Shown: positions 17,103-26,441, counted from the first letter of the stretch. The stretch: DNA of 64,000 nt from Streptomyces cyaneochromogenes (GCF_003963535.1 NZ_CP034539.1:3782001-3846000), one strand, 5' to 3'. The notes: generated by a model from the sequence alone, not told the origin. Numbers and translations are program-made.

Positions 17103-18578
17103 TCAGTTGTAGGCCGCGAACGCCTTCGAGAACGCGAACTTCTCCTGGAGGACCGAGCTGCACGTCGCGTCCGCCGACGGCTTCTCGCCTCCCGGGCACT
17201 GCTTGTCGCGGGTCGCCGACCACATCGACAGCCAGCCGAGGCCCTTGGACTTGGCGAAGTTCACCAGCTGGGTGGCGTCGTCGACCTTGAAGATCTCGGT
17301 GGTGACGTCGTTGACGCCGATCATCGGGGTGACGGCGACCGTCTTCCAGGCGGCGCTGTCGGAGAGGCCGAGCACGCTCTTGACCTGGGCCTGGGTGGCG
17401 GTGGCCGCCTGTTCGGCGTAGGTGCCCATGTCGCCGCTGTACGCGGGACCGTAGTCCATCGCCATGATGTTGACGGTGTTGATCTTCACGCCGTTCTGCT
17501 TGGCGTCGGCGAGGAGGTCGACTCCCGGCTGGGTCAGGCCCTCCGGCATGACGGGCAGGGTGAAGGAGACGTCCAGGTCGGGGTGGGCCTTCTGGAGCTT
17601 GGCGATCGCCTGGGCGCGGCGGGTGTTGGCCGCCTTGTCCGGCAGTGCGCCGCCCTCGACGTCGAAGTCGACCTTGGTCAGCTTGTACGCGTCAACGACC
17701 TTGGTGTACGCCGCCGCCAGCGCGTCCGCCGAGGAGCAGGTCGTCGCCAGCTCGCTGCCGGCCGCGCCGCCGAAGGAGACGCGAACATCGCCGCCCTTCG
17801 CCCTCAGGTCACCGATCTGCGCGGCCACCGCGTCGCTGCCGAGGTCCGTGACGCCGCCCCACTTCGGGGTGCAGCCACCGCCGTCGGTGACGAAGGCGAG
17901 GTTGTAGTCCTTGACGCCCGTCGCCGCGGCGCTCGCCAGCAGGTCGAAGGCCGGGTAGAGAGACGTGTCGATGTACGGGGCGAAGCCGGCGCTGGTTCCG
18001 GTTCCGGTGCCGGGGCTCTCCGAGGGCTTGGCCGTGGGGGTGGCGCTCTGGGTGGGGGTGGCCGTCGGTTTCGGCGTCGACGTCGGCGTCGGAGTGGGCG
18101 TGGGGGATGCGGTGGACGTCGGGCGGCCGCTCGGCTCCGGCGTCGCGCTGTCGTCCGTCGAGCACTTCGCGTCGTCGATCAGACAACCCGTCGGCGCGCC
18201 CGTGCCGTTGACCACGAAGCCGACCGTCACCGACTCACCGGCCGCCAGACCGTCCGTGTCCCACTTCGGCGGCGTCACGGTGACGTGCTGCCCGCGCACG
18301 CTCGACTCGGCGTTCCACAGGGAGCTGAGCTTCGAGCCCGACGGCAGGTCGAACTCCAGCGTCCAGTCCCGGTCCCTCTGACCGCTGGTGTTCGTGACGA
18401 CGTACTGCGCGGTGTAACCCGTCGACCAGTCACTGGTCTTGGTGTACGCCGCCCCGACTCCGGCCGCCTGGGCCGTACCGGTGAACAGGATCGCGCCACC
18501 GCCGGCCACGGCCGCGGCGACGAGGCCGCCTATCGCCTTGTTCCTGCCACTGACCTTGCGCCGGTGGGTGCTCTTCAC
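17103..18578 (-). CDS. Secreted GH18 chitinase-like enzyme with CBM2-type module
   Basis: The 491-residue secreted protein has a signal peptide (about 1-38, cleavage after TGTAQA) and a CBM2-like beta-sandwich (about 40-130). A Thr/Pro/Ser linker (about 143-190) precedes a GH18 barrel (about 195-491). The barrel shows SFGG and the catalytic DFDVEGG (the D-x-D-x-E core of DxxDxDxE). The first Asp-Gly of the motif is replaced, as in the ChiD-like subfamily. The MAMDYG motif follows. Chitin or a related glycan is the probable substrate. A DasR-like sequence lies about 140 nt upstream. Confidence 0.88.
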   Translation of the reverse strand: MKSTHRRKVSGRNKAIGGLVAAAVAGGGAILFTGTAQAAGVGAAYTKTSDWSTGYTAQYVVTNTSGQRDRDWTLEFDLPSGSKLSSLWNAESSVRGQHVTVTPPKWDTDGLAAGESVTVGFVVNGTGAPTGCLIDDAKCSTDDSATPEPSGRPTSTASPTPTPTPTSTPKPTATPTQSATPTAKPSESPGTGTGTSAGFAPYIDTSLYPAFDLLASAAATGVKDYNLAFVTDGGGCTPKWGGVTDLGSDAVAAQIGDLRAKGGDVRVSFGGAAGSELATTCSSADALAAAYTKVVDAYKLTKVDFDVEGGALPDKAANTRRAQAIAKLQKAHPDLDVSFTLPVMPEGLTQPGVDLLADAKQNGVKINTVNIMAMDYGPAYSGDMGTYAEQAATATQAQVKSVLGLSDSAAWKTVAVTPMIGVNDVTTEIFKVDDATQLVNFAKSKGLGWLSMWSATRDKQCPGGEKPSADATCSSVLQEKFAFSKAFAAYN

Positions 18579-18691
18579 GTGTCTGCCTCACTGTTCACGG
18601 GGTTCGTGGGGGTGGGTGCGGCAGCACGCTAGCGATTCGGAATCGGGCAAATGGCCTGATCCGGACGGGGGTTGGCGACCTTAGGGCGCGC

Positions 18692-20095
18692 TTAAGGAAG
18701 GGATCGGGGCCGGTTAAAGGTCGAGACCAATTTGCCGGGACGGCGGCGTCGTACCGCCCCCCGGTGCCCCCTGCGCACCGGCTCTCTACCGTCCAGCTGG
18801 ATCCAGATCCGCACCTCGGTTCCGCCCAGCACCGACGAGCCGATCCGCACGTCCCCGCCCGTCGACTCCGCGAGCCGCCGCACGATGTCCAGCCCGAGCC
18901 CGGTCGACCCGGCACTGCCCGAGCCCCGCCCGCGCGCCATCGCCGCCTCAGGGTCGGATATCCCGGGCCCCGCGTCCGAGACGAGCACGATCACCGCGTC
19001 CTCGCCGTTGTGCACGTCGACCGCGAACGCCGTGCCCTCGGACGTGTGCCGGAAGACGTTGCCGAGCAGGGCGTCCAGCGCGGCCGCCAGATCCGCCCGG
19101 GCCACGGGGATGCGCACCGGCCGGTCCACGCCGGCCACCCGCACCTTGCGGCCCTCGTCCTCCGCCAGCGCCGACCAGAACGCCATGCGCTCGCGCACCA
19201 CCTCGGCCGCGTCGCACCCGGCGCCGGGGCCCGCCGCCACCGTCTGCGGCTTGGCCTCCCGGGCCGTACGGATGATGGTGTCGACCTCGCCCTCCAGCTG
19301 GGCGACGGCCGCCCGGGTCTGCTCGGCGGCCGGACCGTCCCCGAGCGAGGCCGCGTTCAGCCGCAGTACGGTCAGCGGGGTACGCAGGCGATGGGACAGG
19401 TCGGCCGCCAACTCGCGTTCGTTCGCGAGGAGTTGTACGACCTGGTCGGCCATCGAGTTGAACGCGACCGCCGCCAGCCGCAGTTCGTTCGGCCCCTCTT
19501 CGGGCACCCGGGCGCCCAGCTTGCCCTCCCCCAGCTCGTGCGCGCCCTCGACCAGGCGCTGCGCGGGCCGCACCATCCGTACGCCCAGCCGGTCGGCGAC
19601 CGCCACCGACCCGACGATCAGCGCGAGGCCGACCCCGGCGAGCACCGCCCAGGCCGTGGTGAGCCCGTTGGTGACCTCCGTCTCGGGGACGTACACCTCG
19701 ACGACGGCGATCTCGCCTGAGCTCAGCGCGACCGGCTGGAGCAGCGTGGATCCGCCGGCCACCTCGGTGGTCGAGGCACGGCCCAGCCGTCGTACGGTCG
19801 CGATGTCCTCGGCGGCGGCGCGCTGCCGGCCGAGGTCGACGGCGGCCGCGTCGCCGGACGCCGGTATGTGCACGGCCATGCCCGCGTCCGACCCGGCCGA
19901 GGCGACGACCCGCTCCAGCTGGTCCCGGTCGGTGGTGATGGACAGCGCGGGGGCGACGGCCGCGGCCTCCCGCTCGGCGTTGGAGAAGGCGCGGTCGCGG
20001 GCCATCTCCCGGATGACGAGCCCGAGGGGGACGGCGAAAGCGACCACGACCATCGTCGTGACCGCCAGGCAGACCTTGACCAGTGCCCATCTCAT
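18692..20095 (-). CDS. Sensor histidine kinase of a two-component system
   Basis: The 467-residue kinase has a membrane segment at about 8-30, an extracellular sensor loop (about 31-145) and a second segment at about 150-170. HAMP is followed by the dimerisation/phosphoacceptor box LAADLSHRLRTPLTVLR and an ATPase domain with STGLGLDIVRRLAESTGG. The ATG at 20095 overlaps the stop of the upstream response regulator by 4 nt, so the pair is translationally coupled. The signal is unknown. The C-terminal codons contain a DasR-like palindrome. Confidence 0.94.
   Translation of the reverse strand: MRWALVKVCLAVTTMVVVAFAVPLGLVIREMARDRAFSNAEREAAAVAPALSITTDRDQLERVVASAGSDAGMAVHIPASGDAAAVDLGRQRAAAEDIATVRRLGRASTTEVAGGSTLLQPVALSSGEIAVVEVYVPETEVTNGLTTAWAVLAGVGLALIVGSVAVADRLGVRMVRPAQRLVEGAHELGEGKLGARVPEEGPNELRLAAVAFNSMADQVVQLLANERELAADLSHRLRTPLTVLRLNAASLGDGPAAEQTRAAVAQLEGEVDTIIRTAREAKPQTVAAGPGAGCDAAEVVRERMAFWSALAEDEGRKVRVAGVDRPVRIPVARADLAAALDALLGNVFRHTSEGTAFAVDVHNGEDAVIVLVSDAGPGISDPEAAMARGRGSGSAGSTGLGLDIVRRLAESTGGDVRIGSSVLGGTEVRIWIQLDGREPVRRGHRGAVRRRRPGKLVSTFNRPRSLP
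18717..18733. promoter_or_regulatory. DasR-like operator sequence upstream of the chitinase gene
   Basis: AAAGGTCGAGACCAATT matches the dre core GGTCTAGACC at 9 of 10 positions. It lies inside the kinase 3' end, about 140 nt before the chitinase start on the same strand. DasR controls many chitinase genes in streptomycetes, but the flanks fit the consensus poorly. Confidence 0.35.
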
Positions 20096-20781
20096 CGCGG
20101 CGGCTCCAGCTTCACACCGACGCCCCGCAGGGTGTGCAGATAACGGGGGTTGGCTGCCGTTTCGCCCAGTTTCCGGCGCAGCCAGGACAGATGGACGTCG
20201 ATGGTCTGGTCGTCGCCGTACGACTGCTGCCACACCTCGGCGAGCAGTTCCTTGCGGGGGACGACGACACCGGGCCGCCCGGCCAGGAAGGCGAGCAGGT
20301 CGAACTCACGGCGGGTGAGGTCCAGGCCGACTCCGTCCAGCTCGGCCTGGCGGCGCAGCGGGTCGACGGTCAGGCCGCCGACGCGGAGCACGCTGGACGG
20401 CGCGGCCTCCGCGCTGCCGGACCGGGCGCGGCGCAGGACGGCGGCCATCCGGGCCGACAGGTGCTCGACGGAGAACGGCTTGGTCAGATAGTCGTCCGCC
20501 CCCGCGTTCAGCAGCCGGACGATCTCCGTCTCGTCGTCCCGTGCCGTGGCGATGATCACCGGCACGTCCGTGATGCCGCGCAGCATCTTCAGGGCCTCGG
20601 AGCCGTCCAGATCGGGCAGACCGAGGTCCAGGATCACCACGTCGAAACGGAAATGGGCGACCTCGCGCAGCGCCTCCAGTGCCGTCCCGACGCTGCGCAC
20701 CGTGTGGGCGGCGTCGGTCAGGTGCCGGATCAGCGCCGAGCGTACGAACTGGTCGTCCTCGACCACGAGCACACTTGCCAT
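20092..20781 (-). CDS. OmpR-family response regulator
   Basis: The 229-residue protein has a receiver domain (about 1-115) and a winged-helix DNA-binding domain (about 130-229). Visible are VVEDD acidic pocket, the phosphoacceptor in VVILDLGLPDLDG, a Thr in IATARDDE and the KPFSVEHL switch Lys. The winged helix includes LTRREFDLLAFLA and WLRRKLGE. ATG at 20781 is preferred; GTG at 20790 is possible. It forms an operon with the kinase and faces a secreted protein gene across a gap with two DnaA boxes. Confidence 0.94.
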   Translation of the reverse strand: MASVLVVEDDQFVRSALIRHLTDAAHTVRSVGTALEALREVAHFRFDVVILDLGLPDLDGSEALKMLRGITDVPVIIATARDDETEIVRLLNAGADDYLTKPFSVEHLSARMAAVLRRARSGSAEAAPSSVLRVGGLTVDPLRRQAELDGVGLDLTRREFDLLAFLAGRPGVVVPRKELLAEVWQQSYGDDQTIDVHLSWLRRKLGETAANPRYLHTLRGVGVKLEPPR

Positions 20782-20822
20782 GCGCCGCACCGTACGCCAT
20801 GCGAGCGAGCCCGGTCCGGGCC

Positions 20823-20849
20823 TGTGGACAACTCCGCACCTGTGGACAA
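20823..20849 (-). promoter_or_regulatory. Pair of consensus DnaA boxes
   Basis: TGTGGACAA occurs at 20823-20831 and 20841-20849. Both are exact copies of the Streptomyces DnaA box TTGTCCACA on the minus strand, 18 bp apart. They lie in the 110-nt divergent gap between the response regulator gene and the secreted-protein gene. Confidence 0.8.
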
Positions 20850-20891
20850 CCGGGCGACACTCCTGGGACGCGTGAGGCAGTATGGCCCGCG

Positions 20892-21422
20892 ATGCGCAGA
20901 GGACTCGTACACGTACTTGCTTGGTCGCTCGCCACGGGCGCGGCGGTCACGCTGTCGTGGTGGGGTGTCCACACGGTGATGGCGGGCACGGTGTACGACC
21001 GCCCGCGCGCCCTGCCCATCACCGCGGCCGACGCGACCACGCAGGAGTCGAAGCCGCTGGCGTCGTCGACGAACCGGCCGACGCCGTCGAAGGGTCCCTC
21101 CAGTTCCTCGGATCCCTCTCCGAAACCGACCGGCACGCCCCGTACGCCGGCCCCCTCGAAGTCGCCGTCCCAGAGCCCCGGCCCCACGTCCACCGCATCC
21201 GGCCAGGTCAAGAGCTACGACACCGACGGCGGCCGGGTGGTCTTCGACATCGGCAAGAGCTCCGCGACCCTCGTCTCGGCCACGCCGGGTGCGGGCTGGT
21301 CGATGCAGGTGTGGAAGACGGAGACATGGATCCGGGTGGAGTTCAGCGCGGGCGCGGACCGGGTGTCGGTGTTCTGCACCTGGCACGACGGGCCGCCGCG
21401 GGTGGAGATCGGGAACTACTGA
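20892..21422 (+). CDS. Secreted or membrane-anchored protein with a Ser/Pro/Thr-rich linker
   Basis: The 176-residue protein has an N-terminal signal or anchor segment (about 6-30), a long low-complexity linker rich in Ser, Thr, Pro and Lys (about 45-105), and a compact C-terminal beta-rich domain (about 108-176) with three Trp and one Cys (VFCTWHDG). No family was recognised. It is divergent from the two-component pair and may report on or be regulated by it; that is inference. Its stop is 1 bp from the stop of the convergent spermidine-synthase-like gene. Confidence 0.75.
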   Translation: MRRGLVHVLAWSLATGAAVTLSWWGVHTVMAGTVYDRPRALPITAADATTQESKPLASSTNRPTPSKGPSSSSDPSPKPTGTPRTPAPSKSPSQSPGPTSTASGQVKSYDTDGGRVVFDIGKSSATLVSATPGAGWSMQVWKTETWIRVEFSAGADRVSVFCTWHDGPPRVEIGNY

Positions 21423-21423
21423 G

Positions 21424-22293
21424 TCACCGGAAGACGGACGGCGGCGGGGCCGGGGAGGCCACTGCCGCGAGGTCGGTCACGGGGACGGCGCCACCGGTGA
21501 AGTCGGTGAGCGCTTTGCCGTGTTCGACCCGGCCGGGGTGCGGGTCGGCGGCGGCGCGGCGGGTCAGTTCGGCGACCGGGAGCGGGTGGTCGGAGGCGAC
21601 GAGGACGGCGTTGCCGAAGCGTTTGCCGCGCAGTACCGCCGGATCGGCGACCAGGGCGAGTTCCTCGAAGCGGGCGCCGACCGTGGCGATCTGGCCGCGC
21701 AGATGGGAGAGCGGCGGACCGTCGGCGAGGTTGGCGGCGTACACGCCAGAGGGCCGCAACGCCCTGCGTACGTCGTCGAGGAACTCCGTCGAGGTCAGGT
21801 GGGCGGGGGTGCGGGCCCCGCTGAACACGTCGGCGATGACGACGTCGGCCCACGCGTCGGGCACCTTGGCGAGCCCGTCCCGCGCGTCCGCGGACCGCAC
21901 TCGGATCCGGGCGTTCGGATCCAGGGGCAGCTCCCGCCTGACCAGTTGGACCAGGGTGGCGTCCCGCTCGACGACCTGCTGGGTGGAACGGGGGCGGGTG
22001 GCGGCGACGTACCGGGCGAGGGTCAGCGCGCCACCACCGAGGTGCACGGCGTGGACGGGCTTGCCCGGCGGGGCGGCGAGATCGATGACGTGGCCGAGGC
22101 GCCGCTGGTACTCGAAGGAGAGGTAGGCCGGGTCGTCCAGATCGACGTGCGACTGAGGAGCCCCGTCGATCAGGAGCGTCCACGCCCGGGCACGGTCCCG
22201 GTCGGGTATCAGCTCGGCGAGCCCACCGTCGACACGCTCGACGACGGCTTCGGCGGCGACCGCCCGACGCCGGACGTTCCTGGACTTCCTCAT
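21424..22293 (-). CDS. Spermidine-synthase-like methyltransferase-fold protein
   Basis: The 289-residue protein has the polyamine-synthase/class I methyltransferase fold. Seen are the substrate-side QSHVDLDDPAYLSFEYQRRL, the nucleotide-binding VHLGGGALTLARYVA near residue 82, the acidic VVERD and the active-site-like VVIADVFSGARTPAHLT near 150. The Asp expected in the GxDGR stretch is not obvious, so true spermidine synthesis is uncertain. Actinobacterial proteins of this type are usually annotated fused MFS/spermidine synthase or uncharacterised. Confidence 0.82.
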   Translation of the reverse strand: MRKSRNVRRRAVAAEAVVERVDGGLAELIPDRDRARAWTLLIDGAPQSHVDLDDPAYLSFEYQRRLGHVIDLAAPPGKPVHAVHLGGGALTLARYVAATRPRSTQQVVERDATLVQLVRRELPLDPNARIRVRSADARDGLAKVPDAWADVVIADVFSGARTPAHLTSTEFLDDVRRALRPSGVYAANLADGPPLSHLRGQIATVGARFEELALVADPAVLRGKRFGNAVLVASDHPLPVAELTRRAAADPHPGRVEHGKALTDFTGGAVPVTDLAAVASPAPPPSVFR

Positions 22294-22383
22294 TAGGTCA
22301 TTGTCACAGGTGGGAGGCAGTGCCGCCCGGGCAGCCGGGTCAGCGGCGGGACACAGCGCGCTCGCCCGCCCGGGACGGCCGCG

Positions 22384-22821
22384 TCACCGGCAGTTGTCGG
22401 CCGCCTCGATCAACCGCGCCGCCTCCCCCAGCGCGGCCCGCAGCGCCGCCGGGTCGGTCGCCAGGTCCGCCTCACCGGGCGGCAGCAGCCAGTCCGAGCC
22501 CTCGACCGGCGGCTCGGGGTCCGGGTTGAGGCTCAGCCCCCGGCCCTCGGTCTCCGTACAGGTGCTGCCCGGCATGTCCCAGGCGGCCGCCGTGCCGGGC
22601 GGGACCACGAAGCCGAGCGTGTCGCCACCGTCGTCGTGCAGCACGGGTCCGACGCCATCCCCGGCCCCGCGCCGCAGGATATCGACCGCCTCCAGGCCCT
22701 GGCGCGCCGGAACGGTGACCACGTCGCAGCCCGCGCCCGGCGGCTCGCTGCACTCCGCGGTCGGCGCATGTCCAGCCGTGGTCGACGGCGTACGAGGAAC
22801 GATGCTCTGGCTGGTCTCCAT
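22384..22821 (-). CDS. Conserved-type hypothetical protein
   Basis: The 145-residue acidic, soluble protein has several cysteines, including a spaced pair in ECSEPPGAGC. ATG at 22821 has GGAGG 5 nt upstream, which favours it over more distal in-frame starts. No domain was recognised. It lies 90 nt upstream of the spermidine-synthase-like gene on the same strand and may share its transcript. Confidence 0.6.
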   Translation of the reverse strand: METSQSIVPRTPSTTAGHAPTAECSEPPGAGCDVVTVPARQGLEAVDILRRGAGDGVGPVLHDDGGDTLGFVVPPGTAAAWDMPGSTCTETEGRGLSLNPDPEPPVEGSDWLLPPGEADLATDPAALRAALGEAARLIEAADNCR

Positions 22822-23087
22822 CCCGACCTCCACCACGGAACCCCTTTTGCAGTCCGAAGAGTTCAACGCGGGGCGGCGTCAACGGCTACGGCGGAAGTCA
22901 GCCGCAAAGGATGGCAGTTCATGGCAGATCCCGTATGAGATATCCGGTTTGTAGCCAAACCCAGCGTGGCGGGTCCGACACAGCAGGTACGTTCTTGCCC
23001 GCCGGAGACAAGGGCACAGACGGATTTTTCGGTCCAACTCGTCCTCGTCCCGGCATGGTTCGACGGTTCGCACGAGAGGACCCGGCC

Positions 23088-24575
23088 ATGGCGTCGTCAG
23101 AGCTGACCTCGTCCCTGCCCCCCAGGCCGCTGCGGCCGAATCTCGCGTTCCGGCAGTTGCGCGGACAGCGCTCGCCGGCCGAGTTCGCCGCCGTGGTGCG
23201 ACGGGCAGCCCGCGAGATCGGCGAGCGGGTCAGCTGTGACGCGCGCTATGTCGGGCGGGTCGAGGCCGGCGAGATCCGCTGCCCCAACTACGCGTACGAA
23301 CGGGTGTTCCTGCACATGTTCCCCGGCCGCACGCTCACTGACCTCGGCTTCGCGCCCCGCTCGTCCGTACGCGGACGCCGAGCGCACGCCGACGAGGAGG
23401 CGCCCCCCGTGCACACCACGATCCCGGCGCGCACCTCCAGTGAGACATGGATTGCCCACGAGCCGTATGACCCTCTGAACCCTCAGGACCCGTACGACCC
23501 CCACGACCCGTACGGCGCACAGCAGAACCACCTGAACCACGAGATCCACGAGGAGAGCGACGTGCTGCGTCGCGCATTCATGACCGGCGGTGGCGCCACG
23601 GTGGCCGCCGCCTCGCTGAGCCCCCTGGGGCTCGCCATCGACGCCGCGGCCGCGGAGCGTCCCGTCCGACGGGTAGGGGGGCGGGAGGCGGACGCGCTCG
23701 AAGTGGCCGTCCGCCGCATCCGGCTGCTCGACGACCGGCACGGCGCCGACGGCCTCTACCGGCGCGCGGCCGCGCCACTGCGGGCCGCCTACGCACTGCT
23801 CGACGCCGGTACGACCCGGCAGGCGGTGGGCGAACGGCTGCACGCGGGCGCGGGTGAACTGGCCATCTCGGTGGGGTGGCTGGCGCACGACTCGGGGCGG
23901 TTCGACGACGCCCGCTCGCACTACGCGGAGGCGCTGGCGACCGCCCGGATGGCCGGGGACGCGGGCCTTGAGGCGCACGCCTTCTGCAATACGTCGTTCC
24001 TCGCGCGGGACGCGGGCCGGCCCCGTGAGGCCGTGCGGGCGGCGCAGGCCGCGCAACGCGTCGCGCGCCCCCTGGGCTCCTCCCGTCTGATGTCCCTGCT
24101 CGCCCTGCGCGAGGCGGGCGGCTGGGCGGGGCTCGCCGACCGCACCGGCTGCGAGCAGGCCCTCGTCCGCGCGCAGGCCCTCTTCGAGCGCGGCAGCTCG
24201 GACTCCGACCCCGAGTGGATGAGCTTCTACGGCGAGGCCGAGCTGGAGGTCCTCGAGGCGCAGTGCTGGTCGACGCTGGGCAACTGGCGGCGGGCGGCGC
24301 GGCATGCCGGGCGGGCGGCCCAGCTGCAGGATCCGCACTTCACACGCAACATCGCGCTGTACACGGCGGAACTGGCGGACGACCTGGCCCGGGGCGGGCG
24401 GCCCGATGAGGCGGCGGCGGCCGGGATGCGGGTGCTGGACCTGCTGGACCAGGTGCAGTCCTCACGGGTGCAGACGATGCTGGCGGGGACGGCGCGGGTG
24501 CTGCTGCCGCACCGGCGGGCCAGTGGCGTCTCGGCGTTCCTGGAGCGGCACGCTTCGGCGCCGCGTACGCCTTGA
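23088..24575 (+). CDS. HTH/TPR regulator of the NsdA-like family
   Basis: This is a 495-residue protein. An XRE-type helix-turn-helix region (about 15-75; FRQLRGQRSPAEFAAVVRRA and RYVGRVEAGEIRCP) is followed by a linker with repeated Asp-Pro-Tyr units (YDPLNPQDPYDPHDPYG). A hydrophobic twin-arginine-looking stretch (LRRAFMTGGGATVAAASLS near 165) precedes a tetratricopeptide domain to the end. Family members such as NsdA negatively affect sporulation and antibiotic production. ATG at 23088 follows GAGAGGA; ATG at 23055 is an alternative. The layout implies a ligand- or peptide-sensing regulator. Confidence 0.82.
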   Translation: MASSELTSSLPPRPLRPNLAFRQLRGQRSPAEFAAVVRRAAREIGERVSCDARYVGRVEAGEIRCPNYAYERVFLHMFPGRTLTDLGFAPRSSVRGRRAHADEEAPPVHTTIPARTSSETWIAHEPYDPLNPQDPYDPHDPYGAQQNHLNHEIHEESDVLRRAFMTGGGATVAAASLSPLGLAIDAAAAERPVRRVGGREADALEVAVRRIRLLDDRHGADGLYRRAAAPLRAAYALLDAGTTRQAVGERLHAGAGELAISVGWLAHDSGRFDDARSHYAEALATARMAGDAGLEAHAFCNTSFLARDAGRPREAVRAAQAAQRVARPLGSSRLMSLLALREAGGWAGLADRTGCEQALVRAQALFERGSSDSDPEWMSFYGEAELEVLEAQCWSTLGNWRRAARHAGRAAQLQDPHFTRNIALYTAELADDLARGGRPDEAAAAGMRVLDLLDQVQSSRVQTMLAGTARVLLPHRRASGVSAFLERHASAPRTP

Positions 24576-24613
24576 GAGTCGTGGCCGCCGGTTTCCGGGG
24601 GGCTGTCCGCGGG

Positions 24614-25210
24614 CTAGCCGGCCAGGTGCCCCAAGTCGTTCCAGCTCTCGATCGCCGGTTCCCCGTACGCCCACCCCAGCACCGACAGGGACGTCGGATT
24701 CAGGCGGATGCGGGCGGCGAAGTCCAGGGGCAGGCCCAGCCAGCGCGCGCCTATGGAGCGGAGTATGTGCCCGTGCGCGAAGACCAGCACATCCCGGTCC
24801 TCCTCGCGTGCCCACGCCACCACCTCGTCGGCCCGGGCCGTCATCTCGGACAGGGTCTCGCCCTCGGGCACGCCGTCGCGCCAGATGAGCCAGCCGGGCC
24901 GGATGGCCTGGATGTCCGCCGGTGTCATGCCCTCGTACGCGCCGTAGTCCCACTCCATGAGCGCGTCCCAGGCACGCGCGCGTTCTCCGAAGCCGGCGAG
25001 TTCGCACGTCTCACGCGCGCGTGAGAGCGGGCTGGTGCGGACCTCGACGCCCGCCAGCCCGTCGTACGGCGCCCTGTGCAGACGTTCACCGAGGAGCTTC
25101 GCACCCCTGCGGCCCTCCTCCAGGAGCGGCACATCCGTCCTGCCCGTGTGCTTGCCGGACAGCGACCACGCCGTCTGTCCGTGCCGGGCCAACAGGATGC
25201 GCGGTGCCAT
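24614..25210 (-). CDS. Histidine phosphatase family protein (phosphoglycerate-mutase-like)
   Basis: The 198-residue protein starts ILLARHGQTAWS with the phosphohistidine in RHG (His10). A second Arg is in RTSPLSRARET, catalytic Glu in MEWDYGAYEG, and the second His in VFAHGHILRS. It is a complete branch-1 histidine phosphatase. The substrate is unknown; many relatives act on small phosphorylated metabolites. Confidence 0.92.
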   Translation of the reverse strand: MAPRILLARHGQTAWSLSGKHTGRTDVPLLEEGRRGAKLLGERLHRAPYDGLAGVEVRTSPLSRARETCELAGFGERARAWDALMEWDYGAYEGMTPADIQAIRPGWLIWRDGVPEGETLSEMTARADEVVAWAREEDRDVLVFAHGHILRSIGARWLGLPLDFAARIRLNPTSLSVLGWAYGEPAIESWNDLGHLAG

Positions 25211-25394
25211 GGAAAGGCCTTTCCGGGGAAATCAGAGGCGGACGCGTCCATCATCCCGCACGCTGTGCGGGGGCAACCTCGGGGGCGATCTCTGCGTCTT
25301 GAGGGCCAGGGCGCCCGCAGAGGGCGCGCGCATACACCGTAAAGTGGTCCGACCGGTCAACCGGGCGCCGCGACATGAAGGGGGAGGCGATCGG

Positions 25395-26441
25395 ATGCCA
25401 CGCGCCGAGACAGCTGGCGTGGAGGCGACGCCGCGGACCCGCCTGCGCTGGTGGACCGAGCTGCCGCTGATATTGCTGGTCTACGCCTGCTACTCGGCGG
25501 GGCGGCTCCTCGCCCGCGGCGACGTCAGCCACGCCGTGGACCACGGCCTCGCGATCCTGGACATCGAGAAGGCCCTGTTCCTCAACGCGGAGCACCCCCT
25601 CAACCGCCTCTTCACCCGCGAGCCCTGGATCGGCGTCCCGGCCGACTTCTGGTACGCGTCGCTGCACTACCTGGTCACGCCCGTGCTCCTGGTATGGCTC
25701 TTCCGGTCGCGCACCGTGCACTACCGCGCGGCCCGCACCTGGCTGATGACGTCGACCTTCATAGGCCTGATCGGCTTCACCCTGCTGCCCACCTGCCCCC
25801 CGCGGCTGCTCGACGCGAGCCACGGCTTCGTGGACACGATGGCCCAGTACAGCTCGTACGGCTGGTGGGGCGGCGAGGCGAGCGCGCCGCGGGGCATGGG
25901 CGGAATGACCAACCAGTACGCGGCCATGCCGAGCCTGCACGTCGGCTGGGCGCTGTGGTGCGGCGTGATCCTGTGGCGGTACGGAGGGACGCGTCTGGCG
26001 AAGGTGGCGGCGATCGCCTACCCGCTGATCACGACGATCGTGGTGATGGGCACCGCCAACCACTACTTCCTCGACGCGGTCGCGGGCGCCGCGGTGATGG
26101 GCGTCGGGCTGCTGCTGGCGCCGTACGTGATGCGGACCGCGGACCGGGCGCGGTCCCGGTTCGGGGCGCGGCTCGCGACCGCGGCGACCGCCGCGACAGC
26201 CGGGCGGGGCTCCCGCGACACGGTGGTCGTCGTAGGCCCGGACGACCGCGTCCCGGCCGGCTCCGGCACCCCCGTCCCCGTGGGCTCTGGCGACACGTCG
26301 TCCTCAATTGTCAGTGGCGGATGCCAGACTTCCGCGGGTGAGCGAATTCCACGGCAGCGCGAGTCCCGGTTCGGATCCGGAGCCGAGCCGAGTGCCTCTC
26401 CCCAGGACGCGGGGGACGGCGCTCCGACACCGGCTCGCTGA
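25395..26441 (+). CDS. PAP2-superfamily integral membrane protein (Aur1-like)
   Basis: The 348-residue protein has six hydrophobic segments (about residues 20-245) and a long polar tail. The PAP2 motifs of inositol-phosphorylceramide-synthase-like proteins are visible: AMPSLHVGWALW near 175 and GTANHYFLDAVAG near 220, giving the catalytic His pair and Asp. It probably transfers or removes a phosphate-linked head group on a lipid at the membrane. ATG at 25395 follows GGGGAGG. The last 104 nt overlap the start of the next gene. Confidence 0.85.
   Translation: MPRAETAGVEATPRTRLRWWTELPLILLVYACYSAGRLLARGDVSHAVDHGLAILDIEKALFLNAEHPLNRLFTREPWIGVPADFWYASLHYLVTPVLLVWLFRSRTVHYRAARTWLMTSTFIGLIGFTLLPTCPPRLLDASHGFVDTMAQYSSYGWWGGEASAPRGMGGMTNQYAAMPSLHVGWALWCGVILWRYGGTRLAKVAAIAYPLITTIVVMGTANHYFLDAVAGAAVMGVGLLLAPYVMRTADRARSRFGARLATAATAATAGRGSRDTVVVVGPDDRVPAGSGTPVPVGSGDTSSSIVSGGCQTSAGERIPRQRESRFGSGAEPSASPQDAGDGAPTPAR

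Noticed and set aside
20823..20849. DnaA boxes as a replication origin
   Set aside because: Only two boxes, no AT-rich region and no dnaA/dnaN genes nearby; a titration or regulatory site is more reasonable.
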